Shown here: piece after piece, positions 11,307 through 22,949 of the stretch
How the letters are laid out: the number at the start of each line of letters is the position of its first letter
How positions within the stretch are numbered: the stretch's first letter is position 1
Assembly: GCA_001466705.2 (NCBI GenBank)
Contig: LATX02000198.1
Span: forward strand, 248,001 to 312,000
From: Moniliophthora roreri
Taxonomy: Eukaryota > Basidiomycota > Agaricomycetes > Agaricales > Marasmiaceae
Direction: 5' to 3'
Length of the DNA stretch: 64,000 nt
Notes under the pieces: generated by a model
Seen by the model: the letters and a program-made list of their open reading frames with translations, nothing else
Databases searched by the model: none
Told to the model about the DNA's origin: nothing
Position numbers and translations under genes: made by a program

Positions 11307-12170
11307 ATGGATCAAGCAAATCCACCAAATCTGAACAATGGCATTTCCGACAAGGTGACTGCCCTGCAGAGGTCCAGGAATGCAGCAAAAACAAGTTCGT
11401 TTCTCTTTACCTACCTTATCATCACTCGCTGACAGGCTGCAAAACAGGGTCAGCCCGCTCTCAGGTTCCTCGGTGATGAAGCCTGCGCTGTAGCGATAGG
11501 CGTTGTCGATGCATGTGGAGAAATGACAGGAGGATGGGAAATGCCTGGATTTGCGATAGAGAACGAGTTGGAGGCACTGAAAAGGTGCGTCGACTATTTA
11601 TTCTATGTTGCCTTTCTGGTGTTCACCGAGTTCAAACCTCCGATAGAACGATGGAAGAGACCCTCAAATTTGTGAAGAGTCGCTCTGAAGCAATGGTGTC
11701 GTCGATAGAAGCGCTCCGCTTCGTAGGATTCTTTTATCACCTGAAACTTCAGAGCCATCTTCTAGTACGCTTTTCAGATATTTTGCCAAGTCGTCGACTT
11801 ATATTGGCGAGATATAGTCGATCAAAGCCATTCGCGTCCTGGATGGACCATTACAGAATCAAATAGATCTTGCGGCTCCTGGTCCACGCTCCTCCTCATC
11901 CTTTGCTTCCCCATATCCCCCGAACCGACTAGACCTGTCTTTGGTAGCAACACACAATCTTCCAGAGATCATTCTGTCCGGCTTAATACGGAAGCACAGC
12001 ATTCAACCTCTCCCTCTGGTCCTTCCTTCGAACAGGCGCCAGGACAGAGTTTCATCCAAAACCGTTATACAAGGCAACCAGTATAATGACCAACATCGCC
12101 ACTACCATAACTACTACACGTGTACCCACGATGCGCAAATTGGTCAACGGGATTCCCAGTGATTTCTTCA
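11307..12170 (+). CDS. unrecognised gene in palindrome spacer
   Basis: I do not recognise this one. An ATG at 11307 opens MDQANPPNLNNGISDK. A following block from about 11435 reads AAKQGQPALRFLGDEACAVA then IGVVDACGEMTGGWEMPG and ELEALK. It splices in phase (GTGCGT...CGATAG) to RTMEETLKFVKSRSEAMVSS. The helical, charged character recalls the N-terminal bundles of fungal NLR/kinase-like proteins, but that is only an impression. The first junction closes in phase only if a GTGACT donor at about 11355 is used. The 3' end beyond 11770 could not be resolved; a Pro/Ser-rich frame follows to about 12160. It is the only candidate gene between the two arms. Confidence 0.35.
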
Positions 12171-13517
12171 GGTGTTGCACCTTTTTCACTGTACTCGTTT
12201 GGAGTGGTTCACTGACTAGGCCTTGCTAGGAGTCCACCAGAAAGGGTGTTTGCCGGACAGATGTCATGTACAAAAGCTGAAAAGGATATATGGAACATGT
12301 ACTTGTATCATACCAATACACTCTTACAACCAGAAAAGCCCGCATTTAGCTCTAGTTCTTGATTATTTGAATAGTTATTTCAATAGAGTTCGGCGTATGT
12401 TCTCTGAGGATTGGCGTCGATAACCTTTTGTCAGCACAAACGTTTCTTTTTTGCTCAAACTCCCACCATCCGAATCAAACTCGATCCATTCAACACGCGT
12501 AGATGACTCGTCCGTGTTGCCAAAGCTCAATTTAAACAGTTTCGCGACTTTCTGGTTGGCACTCAATCACAATCGACTTCCATCTCGGACACCGTTTTTG
12601 CCTTTCGCGTTCGAGGGCGTTCAAGATGTTATGGAATGCGCAAGGCAGGTCTCCAAGTGTTCGCTGCTGGGTCATGATGGACTAGGGGAAAGGAAGGGGT
12701 GCCAGATAATACTCGGTTGCGACAACCCTTTTACACTCAGAGTTAGCTCCGTAACCCCCAATAGGGCGGACCTGCCCCAGCTCAGTCGTACCATACTTTC
12801 TGCAGGTCAGACTCAACTTCTAGAGCCCTAAACCGAATCAGCACTTGCGTCAAGAGCGCAGTGTACGTTCAACTTGACTTGCGAGCAGGCTCGGGAAGAC
12901 CCACGCCGCCTAAATACACCCATCCACTCGGTACGATCGGGAAATCATTTACTACGATGAGGTAGCAGCTAGACCTCAAATAATATACAATCTTTGACCT
13001 GTCTGTCAAGTGTTCATGGACGACGACGTCAAGAGTGACACGCTCAGTCGAAGCCAGCTTGGAGAAACTCTGCACAACGACGCTCATTGCCCGTCGACTA
13101 CCATGGGAAGCCCTCTTCCTCATACATGCGTTCGTGATATTAACAAAAGGGCAAATCTCGTGTATTTGTCTCTTCCTGGATCCCCGACTTCACCGACAAA
13201 GTACGCTGAGACCTTACTTCCTACGTAGTCGCGCGGCCACTATGTATGGTTCAACGAGCATCAGCCTATCCGACGGAATCTCCGAGTGTCATTAGGAATC
13301 GTCTTCGTCTTCCCGCTGGTAGGTGAATATAATCATTACTTTCTTTCTATTCTGCTAATAGCTCGTTCAGGTGGAAGAGCAACACAACGTCAAAAGGCCG
13401 CGTCATACAGATGGCCGTAATCCTTCATGGTGTTTTTTAAAGCTGGGATAAGGTGCAACTCGCTCAACATCACACACTACCCATCGCAAATAGTACTACT
13501 TTCGAAATACCCTTGAC
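12171..13517. other. mostly non-coding, with an isolated AKR fragment
   Basis: No intact gene is visible. At about 13032-13083 the plus strand reads MTRSVEASLEKLCTT, matching the [15 protein letters not shown] block of the AKR-a genes. This is an orphan reductase fragment, separate from the copy starting at 13518. The upstream piece of arm 2 begins near 13440 (TAGTACTACTTTC resembles the leader of AKR-a copy 1). Confidence 0.5.
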
Positions 13518-14990
13518 ATGTCAGCGTTCGCCCCAGTACCTCCTCCACCAACCAAGCTCGGTGTCTACCTCACGCTAGCTTCCCGTGCAGGTTTTCATGT
13601 ATCACCTCTATGTTTCGGTGCGATGAGCATCGGAGATAAATGGAACAGCTTCATGGGTTCAATGGATAAAGAATCGAGTTTCAAGCTCCTAGACGTGTAT
13701 CTCGAGATGGGAGACAACTTTATCGATACGGCGAACAAGTAGTAAGTTTCTTTCTTTTCGCCCGATTATGATACTCGGCAGGATTGCTCACAATTCCTTG
13801 GAATGACTGGCTAGGACGAAACTTCAGAAGAGTTTATCGATGAATGGGCGGCATAAGGGATCAGCTTTTCATTATGCCCTTGTAATCCGTTCACGCATGG
13901 CTTACTCTTGATTTTAAAACAGTACATGACGTCGATCCAATCCATCTATGAAGTAAAGGGTTCAGCTCGTTTGGAATGTATGATGCGTTCGGTCGAAGCT
14001 AGCTTGAAGAAACTTCGTACGACATATATCGATTTGTTTTACGTACATTGGTGGGATTGGGATACAACCATTGAAGAGGTTATGGATGGCCTTCATAATT
14101 TGGTTGTTCAGGGTAAAGTTCTTTATTTGGTATGTGTCCGGTTCTAGTATGCGGTCTCTAGTTGATTGAAGACCTGATAGGGTGTCTCGGATACACCTGC
14201 CTGGATCGTAGCAAAAGCAAAACAATACGCCAAAGATCATGGCAAGACTCCATTCGTTGTGTATCAAGGCGAATGGAACATTATGCAAAGGTCCTTTGAG
14301 CGAGACATTATACCTATGGCTAGAGACTTCGGTGAGTAGTGCTTCCACTTTCGCTTCCCTACAACTTATTATATTCACTTTATTAGGAATGGCACTAGCC
14401 CCTTGGGGTGTCCTCGCAGGAGGAAAACTCCGCACAGACGCTGAAGAACAAGCCCGTCTTCAATCAGGCGAAGAAGGCCGCAAGACATGGGGCGATTGGA
14501 AGCGGAACGACGCGCAAGTCAAGGTTTCTAGAGCGCTTGGAAAAGTTGCGGGTGAAGTAGGTGCGAAGAGTGTTACCTCTGGCAAGTGTCCTTTCAGAGT
14601 CGCATTTCCTTGTCCTGACTCCTGACGACGCGAAAAAAGGTGGCCATCGCATACATAATGCAAAAAACGACACACGTTTTTCCTATCATTGGAGGTCGTA
14701 AAGTCGAACAGTTGCAGCAGAATCTCGAAGCGTTAGATATAACGTTTTCGGCTGAGCAGATCAAGTTTTTGGAGAGTCAAGTCGAGTTTGATATTGGGTT
14801 CCCAATGACGATGATTGTGAGTTTTTTTGTTTCGTTCTTTGGATTCGTAATAACACGGCGTTGATGTCGGATTTCTCTAGGGTGATGGTAGCGATGTATT
14901 CATCGGCTTCACAAGATGGCGGGAACGTTCCAGAAGATTCCTTATCCGAAAGCTTTGGGAGCACCTGAATTGTAGTATGTAAAATGGGAG
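13518..14990 (+). pseudogene. aldo/keto reductase AKR-a, copy 2, broken
   Basis: Exon 1 ([17 protein letters not shown]...FIDTANK) is open and about 80 percent identical in protein to copy 1. The following exon has decayed: after [13 protein letters not shown] a stop appears (TAA at about 13855), and the LFIATK lysine block is lost. The next blocks are preserved, including [20 protein letters not shown] and the stretch 14239-14625, which differs from copy 1 at only three residues. The last exon begins GDGSDVFIGF but is frameshifted relative to copy 1, giving TRWRERSRRF in place of YKMAGAFQK. The enzyme is unlikely to be functional. The near-identical middle next to diverged ends suggests partial homogenisation with copy 1. 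Confidence 0.8.
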
Positions 14991-15324
14991 AGCAAGTTGT
15001 ATACATATTCTCACAGTGAAACATGGAAGACGAGGTTGATGAATAAATGCTACTTGACTTTAGTACCTGTAGATGAGACAACGACATGGCGGTCTGATCA
15101 TTTGTACCGGCAAGACCTCGAAGGTCCACAAGTCCAATGACTGGATCAAGGTATATTAATACGACCCCGCATGAGCGGAGATCTAGTCCTCAGGATGCTA
15201 GTGAAGCAAGCGTAGTAGTTGTGGCGCCCACGAATAATCAATGCGTTTTCTAAATGATGGCAATTGATAAATACAGAAGGGATTAGAGAACGCTGGCAAT
15301 TTATAGCTCGTAACCGTGACTGAT

Positions 15325-16885
15325 TTAAACCATCAATGTCTCCTTCCCATCGGCCAGTCGTTGCTGCCCATCTGAGTCAACACCTATGGTAGCCATGGTT
15401 GAGTGTAGCTGTGCTCGAGAGATGGTGATAGTTCCTTCCTGAAGACGTGGTTGACTGGTGAACCGAATATCTGAGACTTTGTCCTGTAAGCTTTCGACAC
15501 TTTTGCCGAGTTTAGCTCGAACCATGATCAATGTCGGAGCAATTCCCTATATGACGTTGTTAGGACAGTAACTTATGCTATGAACTTTATTATGTACTTA
15601 CAGCACTTAGCGTCGTGAGCGGCACGAAATCAAAAGGCATTTCGTCCAGTGTTGTAGTATTAAATATGATTAGGGTGATGATATTCATCATTGGATAGAT
15701 TAGACCAGACTCGAGTCTAGTACCAAAGAGTTTAGTAAAAGGGGCGATAGTAAGCGACTAAAGCAAAGACACGCTCACATAATCCTATAGACCGAGTGCA
15801 TAAGCTTATCACTTGCATGAACTCCGTGAGCATGGGCTTGTCGATGGATCCACCAAATACGTCCAGCTTTGCATGAATAGGTCAGAATTGGGAACGAGTC
15901 ATATAAAATGTAAATACCATACCAGTGAGGAAGGTAATCATAGTGTTGACAATAACGTTTGTGATACTGTATACGACATTGATGGTTTCTCCAGCGGTGT
16001 AAAAGACTAGATTCGAAGACTCGGAGCCAACACTGGCTAGTATCAATACTACGCTGATGACTCCGGTGACTGAAAGCAGCCATGTAACGCGTTCAATGTC
16101 AATGTCAAAGGAAAGGCAGTTACGCACGCACTATTTGTAAGGATTGAGGCTACTACCAGCAGTAAGCCAACTCGTTTCCTAGAACTCCAGATCAGATAGC
16201 AACGGTGTATCTGCGAAAAAGGGGAGGGTCAGGTAGGATCAGCATGATGGGTTGCCACTTGAGTCACGAACTAGCATGACTTCCGCTGTGATGCTGAAAT
16301 GTCGTAGGTTAGCTTCCTGAGCATTGATCAATGAAGTTAAGTACTTGAGGAGAACGATTATCAGCATCGTCAAAGCGCTAAGAGAATTTCAGTGAAAAAT
16401 ATGTAATAGGATACCAGTTCCTCACATCGAAACTGTCTTATAATTGTCGTGCAGCGGCCTCCAATAGTCCATCATAGGCTCGTAATCCCGAGTCTTGACT
16501 GCAGTAAAGCAGATGATGGATTTGCGAACCGCAAAAATGGTAATGACCACGACATAAGCCGTAGAAAACACGAAGAGAATTACCGTTAGCGATAGATACA
16601 GGCTCCAATTGAGCCACTCATTGCATTGCTGACGGCTGCGCATCATGTAGACAGCTGCGCCAAACAGCAGGACATATAAGCCTGGTATGACTTGTCATAT
16701 TCCAATCGCGCTCGAGCTAGATTCAAGACATTACCATAGACGAAGTACATGCCCTAATACGTGTATTAGCCAAACATATGGAGTCATACCATGCAAAGAC
16801 GACGTACCGACAGGGTGGCAATTGAAAGAATAATAGTATATTGAACGGAAAGGATCGAAGCAGCGTCATCTATTGACTCGGACAT
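15325..16885 (-). CDS. serpentine-like membrane protein M, copy 2
   Basis: This is the best-preserved copy together with copy 3. It starts MSESIDDAASILSVQYTIIL at 16885 and keeps the M-family blocks: MMRSRQQCNEWLNWSLYLSL, SIICFTAVKTRDYEPMMDYW, VTGVISVVLILASVGSESSN (after a 'gtgcgt...tttcag' intron), INVVYSITNVIVNTMITFLT, RIWWIHRQAHAHGVHASDKL and GIAPTLIMVRAKLGKSVESL. It ends with a hydrophilic tail LQEGTITISRAQLHSTMATI...KETLMV that copy 1 lacks. Seven or so membrane segments are expected, with the tail probably cytosolic. Function and ligand are unknown. Splice phases match copy 1. It is convergent with AKR-a copy 2. Confidence 0.75.
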
Positions 16886-18098
16886 TACTGGGACGATAAG
16901 AGAGGGAATGTGATGCAGATATCTCAGTAACTGTCCGTTTTATGCTGCTGGCCTGCTATCACTGACTAGCTGAGATCGCTTGCTGTGGAGCAAGTGTCTA
17001 CTGCGCTCAAGTCGCGCTCGAGGACCTTCTAAGAATCGGAGCGGCAAAGAGATCACCAAGGAATTCATTTGTTAAGAATAGCTGGGTTCTGAGGTGAGGT
17101 TCGACGAACCACGATGCATCCCTATAGCAGGATCAGATCAAAAGAAGCGCGGTCCCAACTGAGTCGTACCTAAAGCCATCTGGTATCGATATCGATATCA
17201 GGTGGTCCGAAAGATTCTCATGCCGAAATAAATGAACTACCCAGCGGCCCGGGTAACTAGACGGTGCCACCAAATAGGCCCTAGTCAAGCTGGCAACAAG
17301 CTAATCAAGATTGAGTCCAGGGATCCAGGAGCAGAACAGGAGCAGAATGAGAAGAGGACGCACCGCCATCAATACATTTATAACCTGCTCCCCGGGCCTC
17401 TGGGACGGTTACAGGCCTATTGCATCTACTTGTCTTGAATCGTGAACTTAAAAACATGGTTCATTGGTCCAGGGAATGGAAAATCAACGTCAATTTCTGA
17501 GGCAATAGAAGAAAACGCGTACTTTGGTCTTCGCAACCTCTCTGTCTTCCACTACTGTGCGCAGCTTTTTTCATCAAATAGTGAAATCAGCGGGACAAGT
17601 GATCAAACGCGCGGAATGATTAATGACTCGGAGACTCGGCGGTATGATTCACAAAACGAATCGAGATTGAGGGGATTTGGGTCCGGGTTTAGTTCTTGAA
17701 AATTCCGAAGTGGTAGGTAATGCTAGAGAAGCCTAGCTGTAGTGCTAGCAGTAGTTCTACTTGCTGCATCTGCGTAGAGTCCTCTCGAGTTGACGAATAA
17801 TCGGGGTAGGGGCCGTACCGGCAGCGCCCGCTATCTTTCTATCGACAGGCAGAGCAAGAAACGACGTGTTTTGCCAGGCATATGAGATAATCAGAACCTA
17901 GGCCCTAATGGATATGGATTTTAACTGTGGCAGGGCAGTGCGAAGAACCAAGCAGAGCAGAACAGGGCGAGAGTACGTGGGAACTTTTCGGGAATCGAGT
18001 CCGAGTCACTGCAACTCCGCCGCCGGCGCGCGTGTGAATAGTTTGCTTCGTATCCACCTTTAGGTCTTCGTACCTTCCTTTACCAGCTGTCCGAAGGG
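16886..18098. other. shared intergenic region between M and X
   Basis: About 1.2 kb between divergent M and X is conserved in all module copies but has no gene. It contains the GATATCGATATC palindrome (about 17187), the uninterrupted TATAGGGATGCAT site of the element at 5663, and the empty TA site of the element at 4694 (about 18045). Confidence 0.6.
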
Positions 18099-18099
18099 C

Positions 18100-19200
18100 A
18101 TGATAAACACTCCTGACATGGCGTTTCTTCAAGTCCCTGTAATTCCATTACCAAGCGTCCTATATCATAGAAGCATGGTCTTCATAAGCCTCAGGCCCTG
18201 TTGGTTTGACTCGTCATTTGCAGGACAAGGTTTACCTGGGAGACTTAGGTACGAATTTAGATGACTTGTTTTCCACCCATACGAAATTTGCTGCATTCAG
18301 GACTGCGATGCCTTTATCCATTCAGCCGTTTCCAGCGACTCTTTTCATGATTCGCGATCGCTCGGTGGATTGTGAATTGCGTAGTGTCGGAAAGGGGACC
18401 TCCAAGCCAATACCAGCATACGCGATGCACCTTGTCTTCCATTAATGCAACAACTCGGAAAGAATTCAGTGCACTCGACGTAGATCACTGTTCATTACTC
18501 GGGAAATTGGAAGACTTATCGAGTTGGATTTGGGTAGTCGGTATTAGCAAAGGTGTGATTCCGAACGCCTCATTCTTCACTGCTACACATGACTGACATG
18601 AACTATGACTGTCCAGGGACAACTGCACGCTTTTATGTCGAGGAACCTACCCTTACAACGGTCGCACCCAGTGCTAACGAACCTACAAATTTTTTTAAGA
18701 CTACCTTGCTGAATCTCCAAGGGGCGCAGTCATTGCTTGGGTGTTCTTCCTTGTCATCCGGCGTTCGCCGCCGCTCATTCCAAAAACCATCAGCACAGCC
18801 TGGACTTCGTCTAGCGCGGCTCGGTCTTCCCTATGGAACCATTCTGAATACCTGACAATCTAACTCGGAGCGTACAAAAGAGAGACAGGGACAGGGTTTC
18901 ATGTCCAAACTGAAGCTGCGAAGCGAAGCAGTGGTTGATGAATCGAGTGCAGTGCTTGCTGCAATACAGGGCGAAGCGTGTGTGTGAGATTACTATATTC
19001 TATGCAGAGGTATGCACCCATCCAGTGTACGTCTGGTACCCTGACTGATTGTGTATCTGCAGTGCCGTTCCTCGGGCCATTTCCATCGAAGAAGATTCCG
19101 ACAAGTATATCGTGGAGTGCTCGCAGATGCTCGGCGAGCAGTTGGTTGAAGGGTTTGATAGGAGGTACGTATGTTTTATTTTCCTACTTCGTTGATGTTC
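18100..19200 (+). pseudogene. gene X, copy 2, frameshifted
   Basis: It corresponds block for block to 4632-3545. Relative to copy 1 it has one extra T in the first block (GGACAAGGTTTACC versus GGACAAGGTTACC at about 18230). This moves QGYLGDLG out of frame with the start; downstream YLGDLGTNLDDLFSTHTKF continues open. Later blocks TTARFYVEEPTLTTVAPSAN and the EDSDKYIVECSQMLGEQLVE exon are recognisable. Identity and function are unknown. Confidence 0.5.
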
Positions 19201-19214
19201 ATTCGGTTTTATAG

Positions 19215-19946
19215 TAGATTCGAGCAGTAGAAGGACGCGGACTGGATCGTGCCACCTATATCGATCTGCTTTACGTGCACTGGTGGAAGTGGGATACGTC
19301 TGTCAAAGAGGTCATGGATGGACAATCTAGTTGTCCAGGGTAGGTTCTCTATTTGCTTTGTGTCCAATATCTGTTATGTCAGGTGGGAAGCTGACTTGCG
19401 CGACCTTCAAGGGCTCTAGGAACTTTGACTTGGGTATCATTCCGCTTTCAATCACCCAACGTCTTCCGACCCTCTTCACCTAATTCGAGACGCCTTTGTT
19501 CTTCGGCAACAGTGCGCAGTGTTCCGCCTGCCAAAACGCCAAATGGCGCAATCGCCATACCTGAGGAAACGGAGGTATAAGCAACACGCCAAAGCCGCTA
19601 GGATAGAGAGGACGAACCAAGATGCCTAGCCATGGGAATGATTTCCCACTCAAAAAACCGCTGCATGACGTTCCATTCGCCTTGGTATACAACGAAGGGG
19701 GTCTTGCCATGACCCCTGGCGTACTGATTCGCGTTCGCGACGGCCCAGGCCGGTGTATCCGAGATGTCCTACCAAGTGTCAAGCGCGGCTGAATTGGGTG
19801 CGAAGAGTATCACTTCTGGTAAGTTGTCGCAGTCTATTTCTTCGTCTGTTATTCCCTTGTCTGACGATATTTCAAAGTGGCTATTGCATACATGATGCAA
19901 AGACAACTCACGTCTTTCCCATCATCGAAAGTCGCAAAGTCGAGCA
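19215..19946 (+). pseudogene. second aldo/keto reductase (AKR-b), relic with internal inversion
   Basis: It begins with a mid-protein piece (ATYIDLLYVHWWKWDTSVKE VMD block at about 19250), so the N-terminal half with the Asp, Tyr and Lys is absent. Bases of about 19403-19787 read as coding only on the minus strand (WNVMQRFFEWEIIPMARHLG and FGVLAGGTLRTVAEEQRRLE there). The flanks GCTGAATTGGGTGCGAAGAG and onward are on the plus strand. The 3' end stops at 19946, where unit B begins. Clearly non-functional. AKR-b differs enough from AKR-a to be a separate paralogue. Confidence 0.8.
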
Positions 19947-20237
19947 TTGATGAATAAATGCCACTTGACTTTACTACCCGTAGATGAGATAACGACATGG
20001 CGGTCCGATCATTTGTATCGGCAAGACCTCGAAGGCTCACAAGCCTGGGTCAAGGTATATTACTACGACCCCCGAATGATCAGATCGGATCCGGTCGTCA
20101 GCACGCTAGTGAAGCAAGTGTAGTAGTTGTGGCGCCCACGAATGATCAATGCGTTTTCTAAATTATGACAATTAATGATAAACACAGAAGGGATTAGAGA
20201 GAACGCTGGCAATTTATAGCTTGTAACCGTGGCTGAT

Positions 20238-21797
20238 TTAAACCATCATTATCTCCTTCCCATCGGCCAGTCGTTGCTGCCCATCTGAGTCAATTCCTAT
20301 GGTAGCCATGGTTGAGCGCACCTGTGCTCGAGAGATGGTAATAGTTCCTTCCTGAAGACGTGGTTGACTGGTGAACCGAATATCTGAAACTTCGTCCTGT
20401 AAGCTTTCGACACTTTTGCCGAGTTTGGCTCGAACCATAATCAATGTCGGAGCAATTCCCTATATGACATTGTTAGAACAGTAACTTACGCTATGAACTT
20501 TACTATGTACTTACAGCACTTAGCGTCGTGAGCGGCACGAAATCAAAAGGCATTTCGTCCAGTGTTGTAGTACTAAATATGATTAGGGTGATGATATTCA
20601 TCATTGGATAGATTAGACCAGACTCGAGTCTAGTACCAAGGAGTTTAGTAAAAAGGACAATGGTAAGCGACTAAAGCAAAGACACGCTCACATAATCCTA
20701 GAAACCGAGTGCATAAGCTTATCACTTGCATGAACTCCGTGAGCATGGGCTTGTCGATGGATCCACCAAATACGTCCAGCTTTGCATGAATAGGTCAGAA
20801 TTGGGAACGAGTCATATAAAATGTAAATACCATACCAGTGAGGAGGGTAATCATAGTGTTGACAATAACGTTTATGATACTGTATACGAAATTGATGGTT
20901 TCTCCAATGGTGTAAAAGGTTAGATCCGAAGACTCGGAGCCAATACTGACTAGTATCAATACTGCGCTGATGACTCCGGTGACTGATAGCGGCCATGTAA
21001 CGCGTTCAATGTCAATGTCAAAGGAAAGGCAGTTACGCACGCACTATTTGTAAGGACCGAGGCTACTACCAGCGGTAAGCCAACTCGTTTCCTAGAACTC
21101 CAGATCAGATAGCAACGGTGTATCTGCGAAAAAGGGGAGGGTCAGGTAGGATCAGCATGATGGGTTGCCACTTGAGTCACGAACTAGCATGACTTCCGCT
21201 GTGATGCTGAAATGTCGTAGGTTAGCTTCCTGAGCATTGATCAATGAAGTGAAGTACTTGAGAAGAATGGTTATCAGCATCGACAAAGCGCTAAGAGAAT
21301 TTCAGTCAAAAATATATGATAGGATACCAGTTCCTCACATCAAAACTGTCTTATAAGTGTCGTGCAGCAGCCTCCAATAGTCCACTAGAGGCTCGTAATC
21401 CCGAGTCTTGGCTATAGTATAGTAGATGATGGATCGGTGAACCCCAATGATGGTGATGACCACGACAAAAGCCGTAGAGAACACAAAGAGAATCACCGTC
21501 AGCGATAGATACAGGCTCCAATTGAGCCTTTCATTGCATTGATGACGGCTGCGCATCATGTAGACAGCTGCGCCAAACAGCAGAATATATAAGCCTGGTA
21601 TGACTCGTCATATACCAATCGCGCTTGAACTAGATTAAAGACATTACCATAGACAAAATACATGCCCTAATACGTGTATTAGCCAAACATATGGAGTCAC
21701 ACATGCAAAGACGACGTACCGACAGGGTGGTAATTGAAAGAATAACAGTATCTTGAACGGAAAGGATCGAACCAGCGTCGTCTGTTGAATCGAACAT
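20238..21797 (-). CDS. serpentine-like membrane protein M, copy 3
   Basis: Start at 21797 and end at 20238; same exon plan as copy 2. Blocks seen include MMRSRHQCNERLNWSLYLSL, VTGVISAVLILVSIGSESSD, INFVYSIINVIVNTMITLLT, RIWWIHRQAHAHGVHASDKL and IMVRAKLGKSVESLQDEVSD, ending KEIMMV. The first extracellular/loop block differs more (VVVITIIGVHRSIIYYTIAK versus VVVITIFAVRKSIICFTAVK in copy 2) than the tail does. I see no obvious stop in the main blocks, so it may be functional. The role is unknown. Confidence 0.7.
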
Positions 21798-22100
21798 CAC
21801 TGAGACGATAAGGGAGGGAGTGTGATGCAGATATCTCACTGACTGTCCGTTTTATACTGCTGGCCTGCTATCACTGACTCGCCGAGATCGCTTGTTGTGG
21901 AGCAAATGTCCACTGCGCTCAAGTCGCGCTCGAGGACCTTCTAAGGAATGGAGCGGCAAAGGGGCTATCCAGGAATTCATTTGTTAAGAGTAGCCGGGTT
22001 CTGAGGTGAGATTCAATGCATCCCTATAGCAGGATCAGATCAAAAGAAGCCGCGGTCCCGACTGAGTCGTACCTAAGGTCATCTGGTATCGATATCGATA

Positions 22101-22949
22101 TCAGGTGGTCCGAAAGATTCTCGTTGCCGAAATGAATCACATTCATGGAATCCATTGACAGGACAAAACTCAATGAGACCTGGAAGAATGAGAAAGGCCG
22201 AACGACGTTAGGAAAATAATGACACAGTGCAGAAGGTTTCCGTGAATTATAGCACCGCTTCGATCAGCATTGTCATGATCCCTTATCCCATGTGAGTGTG
22301 ATGGAACGCAAACCAAGACCTGATGCGCACTGAGATGAGGCGATCAGCTTAATGCCAAAACAAGTAACCTGGTCAAGATTGAGTCAAGGGATCCAGGAGC
22401 AGAACAGGAGCAGAATGAGAGGAGGACACGCCGCCATCAATACGCTCATAGCCCGTTCCACTCTGGGACGGTTACAGTCCAATCGCATCTACTTGCCTTG
22501 AACCGCGAACTTCAAAACTTCATGGTTCATTGATCCAAGGAATAGAGAAATAAGGAAAAGACCTGTTGTTGTCTTAATCAAACTTCAACGTCAATTTCTG
22601 AGGCAATAGAAGGAAACACGTACTAATTTGGTATTTGCAACTTCTCTGTCCTCTACTACTGTGCGCATCTTTTTTTTTTCTTTTTCATGGATGGAACTAG
22701 TAAAATTAGAGAGACAAGAGTGAATGCGCTGAATGAGATCAATGAGACTTTGCAGTGTGATTCACAAAGTGCATCGAGATTTAGTCCAGGTTTAGTTCTT
22801 GAAGATTCCAAAGTGGTAGGTGATGCTAGAGATGCCTGGCTGTGGCAGTAATTCTACCTCCTGTCGCGTCTGTGTAGAGTCCCCTGGAAAGCCTTCGAGT
22901 TGGCGAACCCACAACTCCGCTCGCGCCTGTGTGAAATTGAATACATAGC
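22101..22949. other. intergenic between M copy 3 and X copy 3
   Basis: Homologous to 16886-18098 but with local replacements, for example 22140-22370 has no counterpart in arm 2. A T-rich run occurs at 22669-22685. No gene. Confidence 0.5.

Larger units (their letters stand above)
13440..19250. repeat. palindrome arm 2 (AKR-a-M-X module, inverted)
   Basis: This is the inverted counterpart of 3494-10254: AKR-a (plus), M (minus), X (plus). It lacks both TA-flanked insertions of arm 1. At its outer end it continues beyond GTGCCACC into an AKR-b relic, whereas arm 1 diverges there. Confidence 0.85.
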
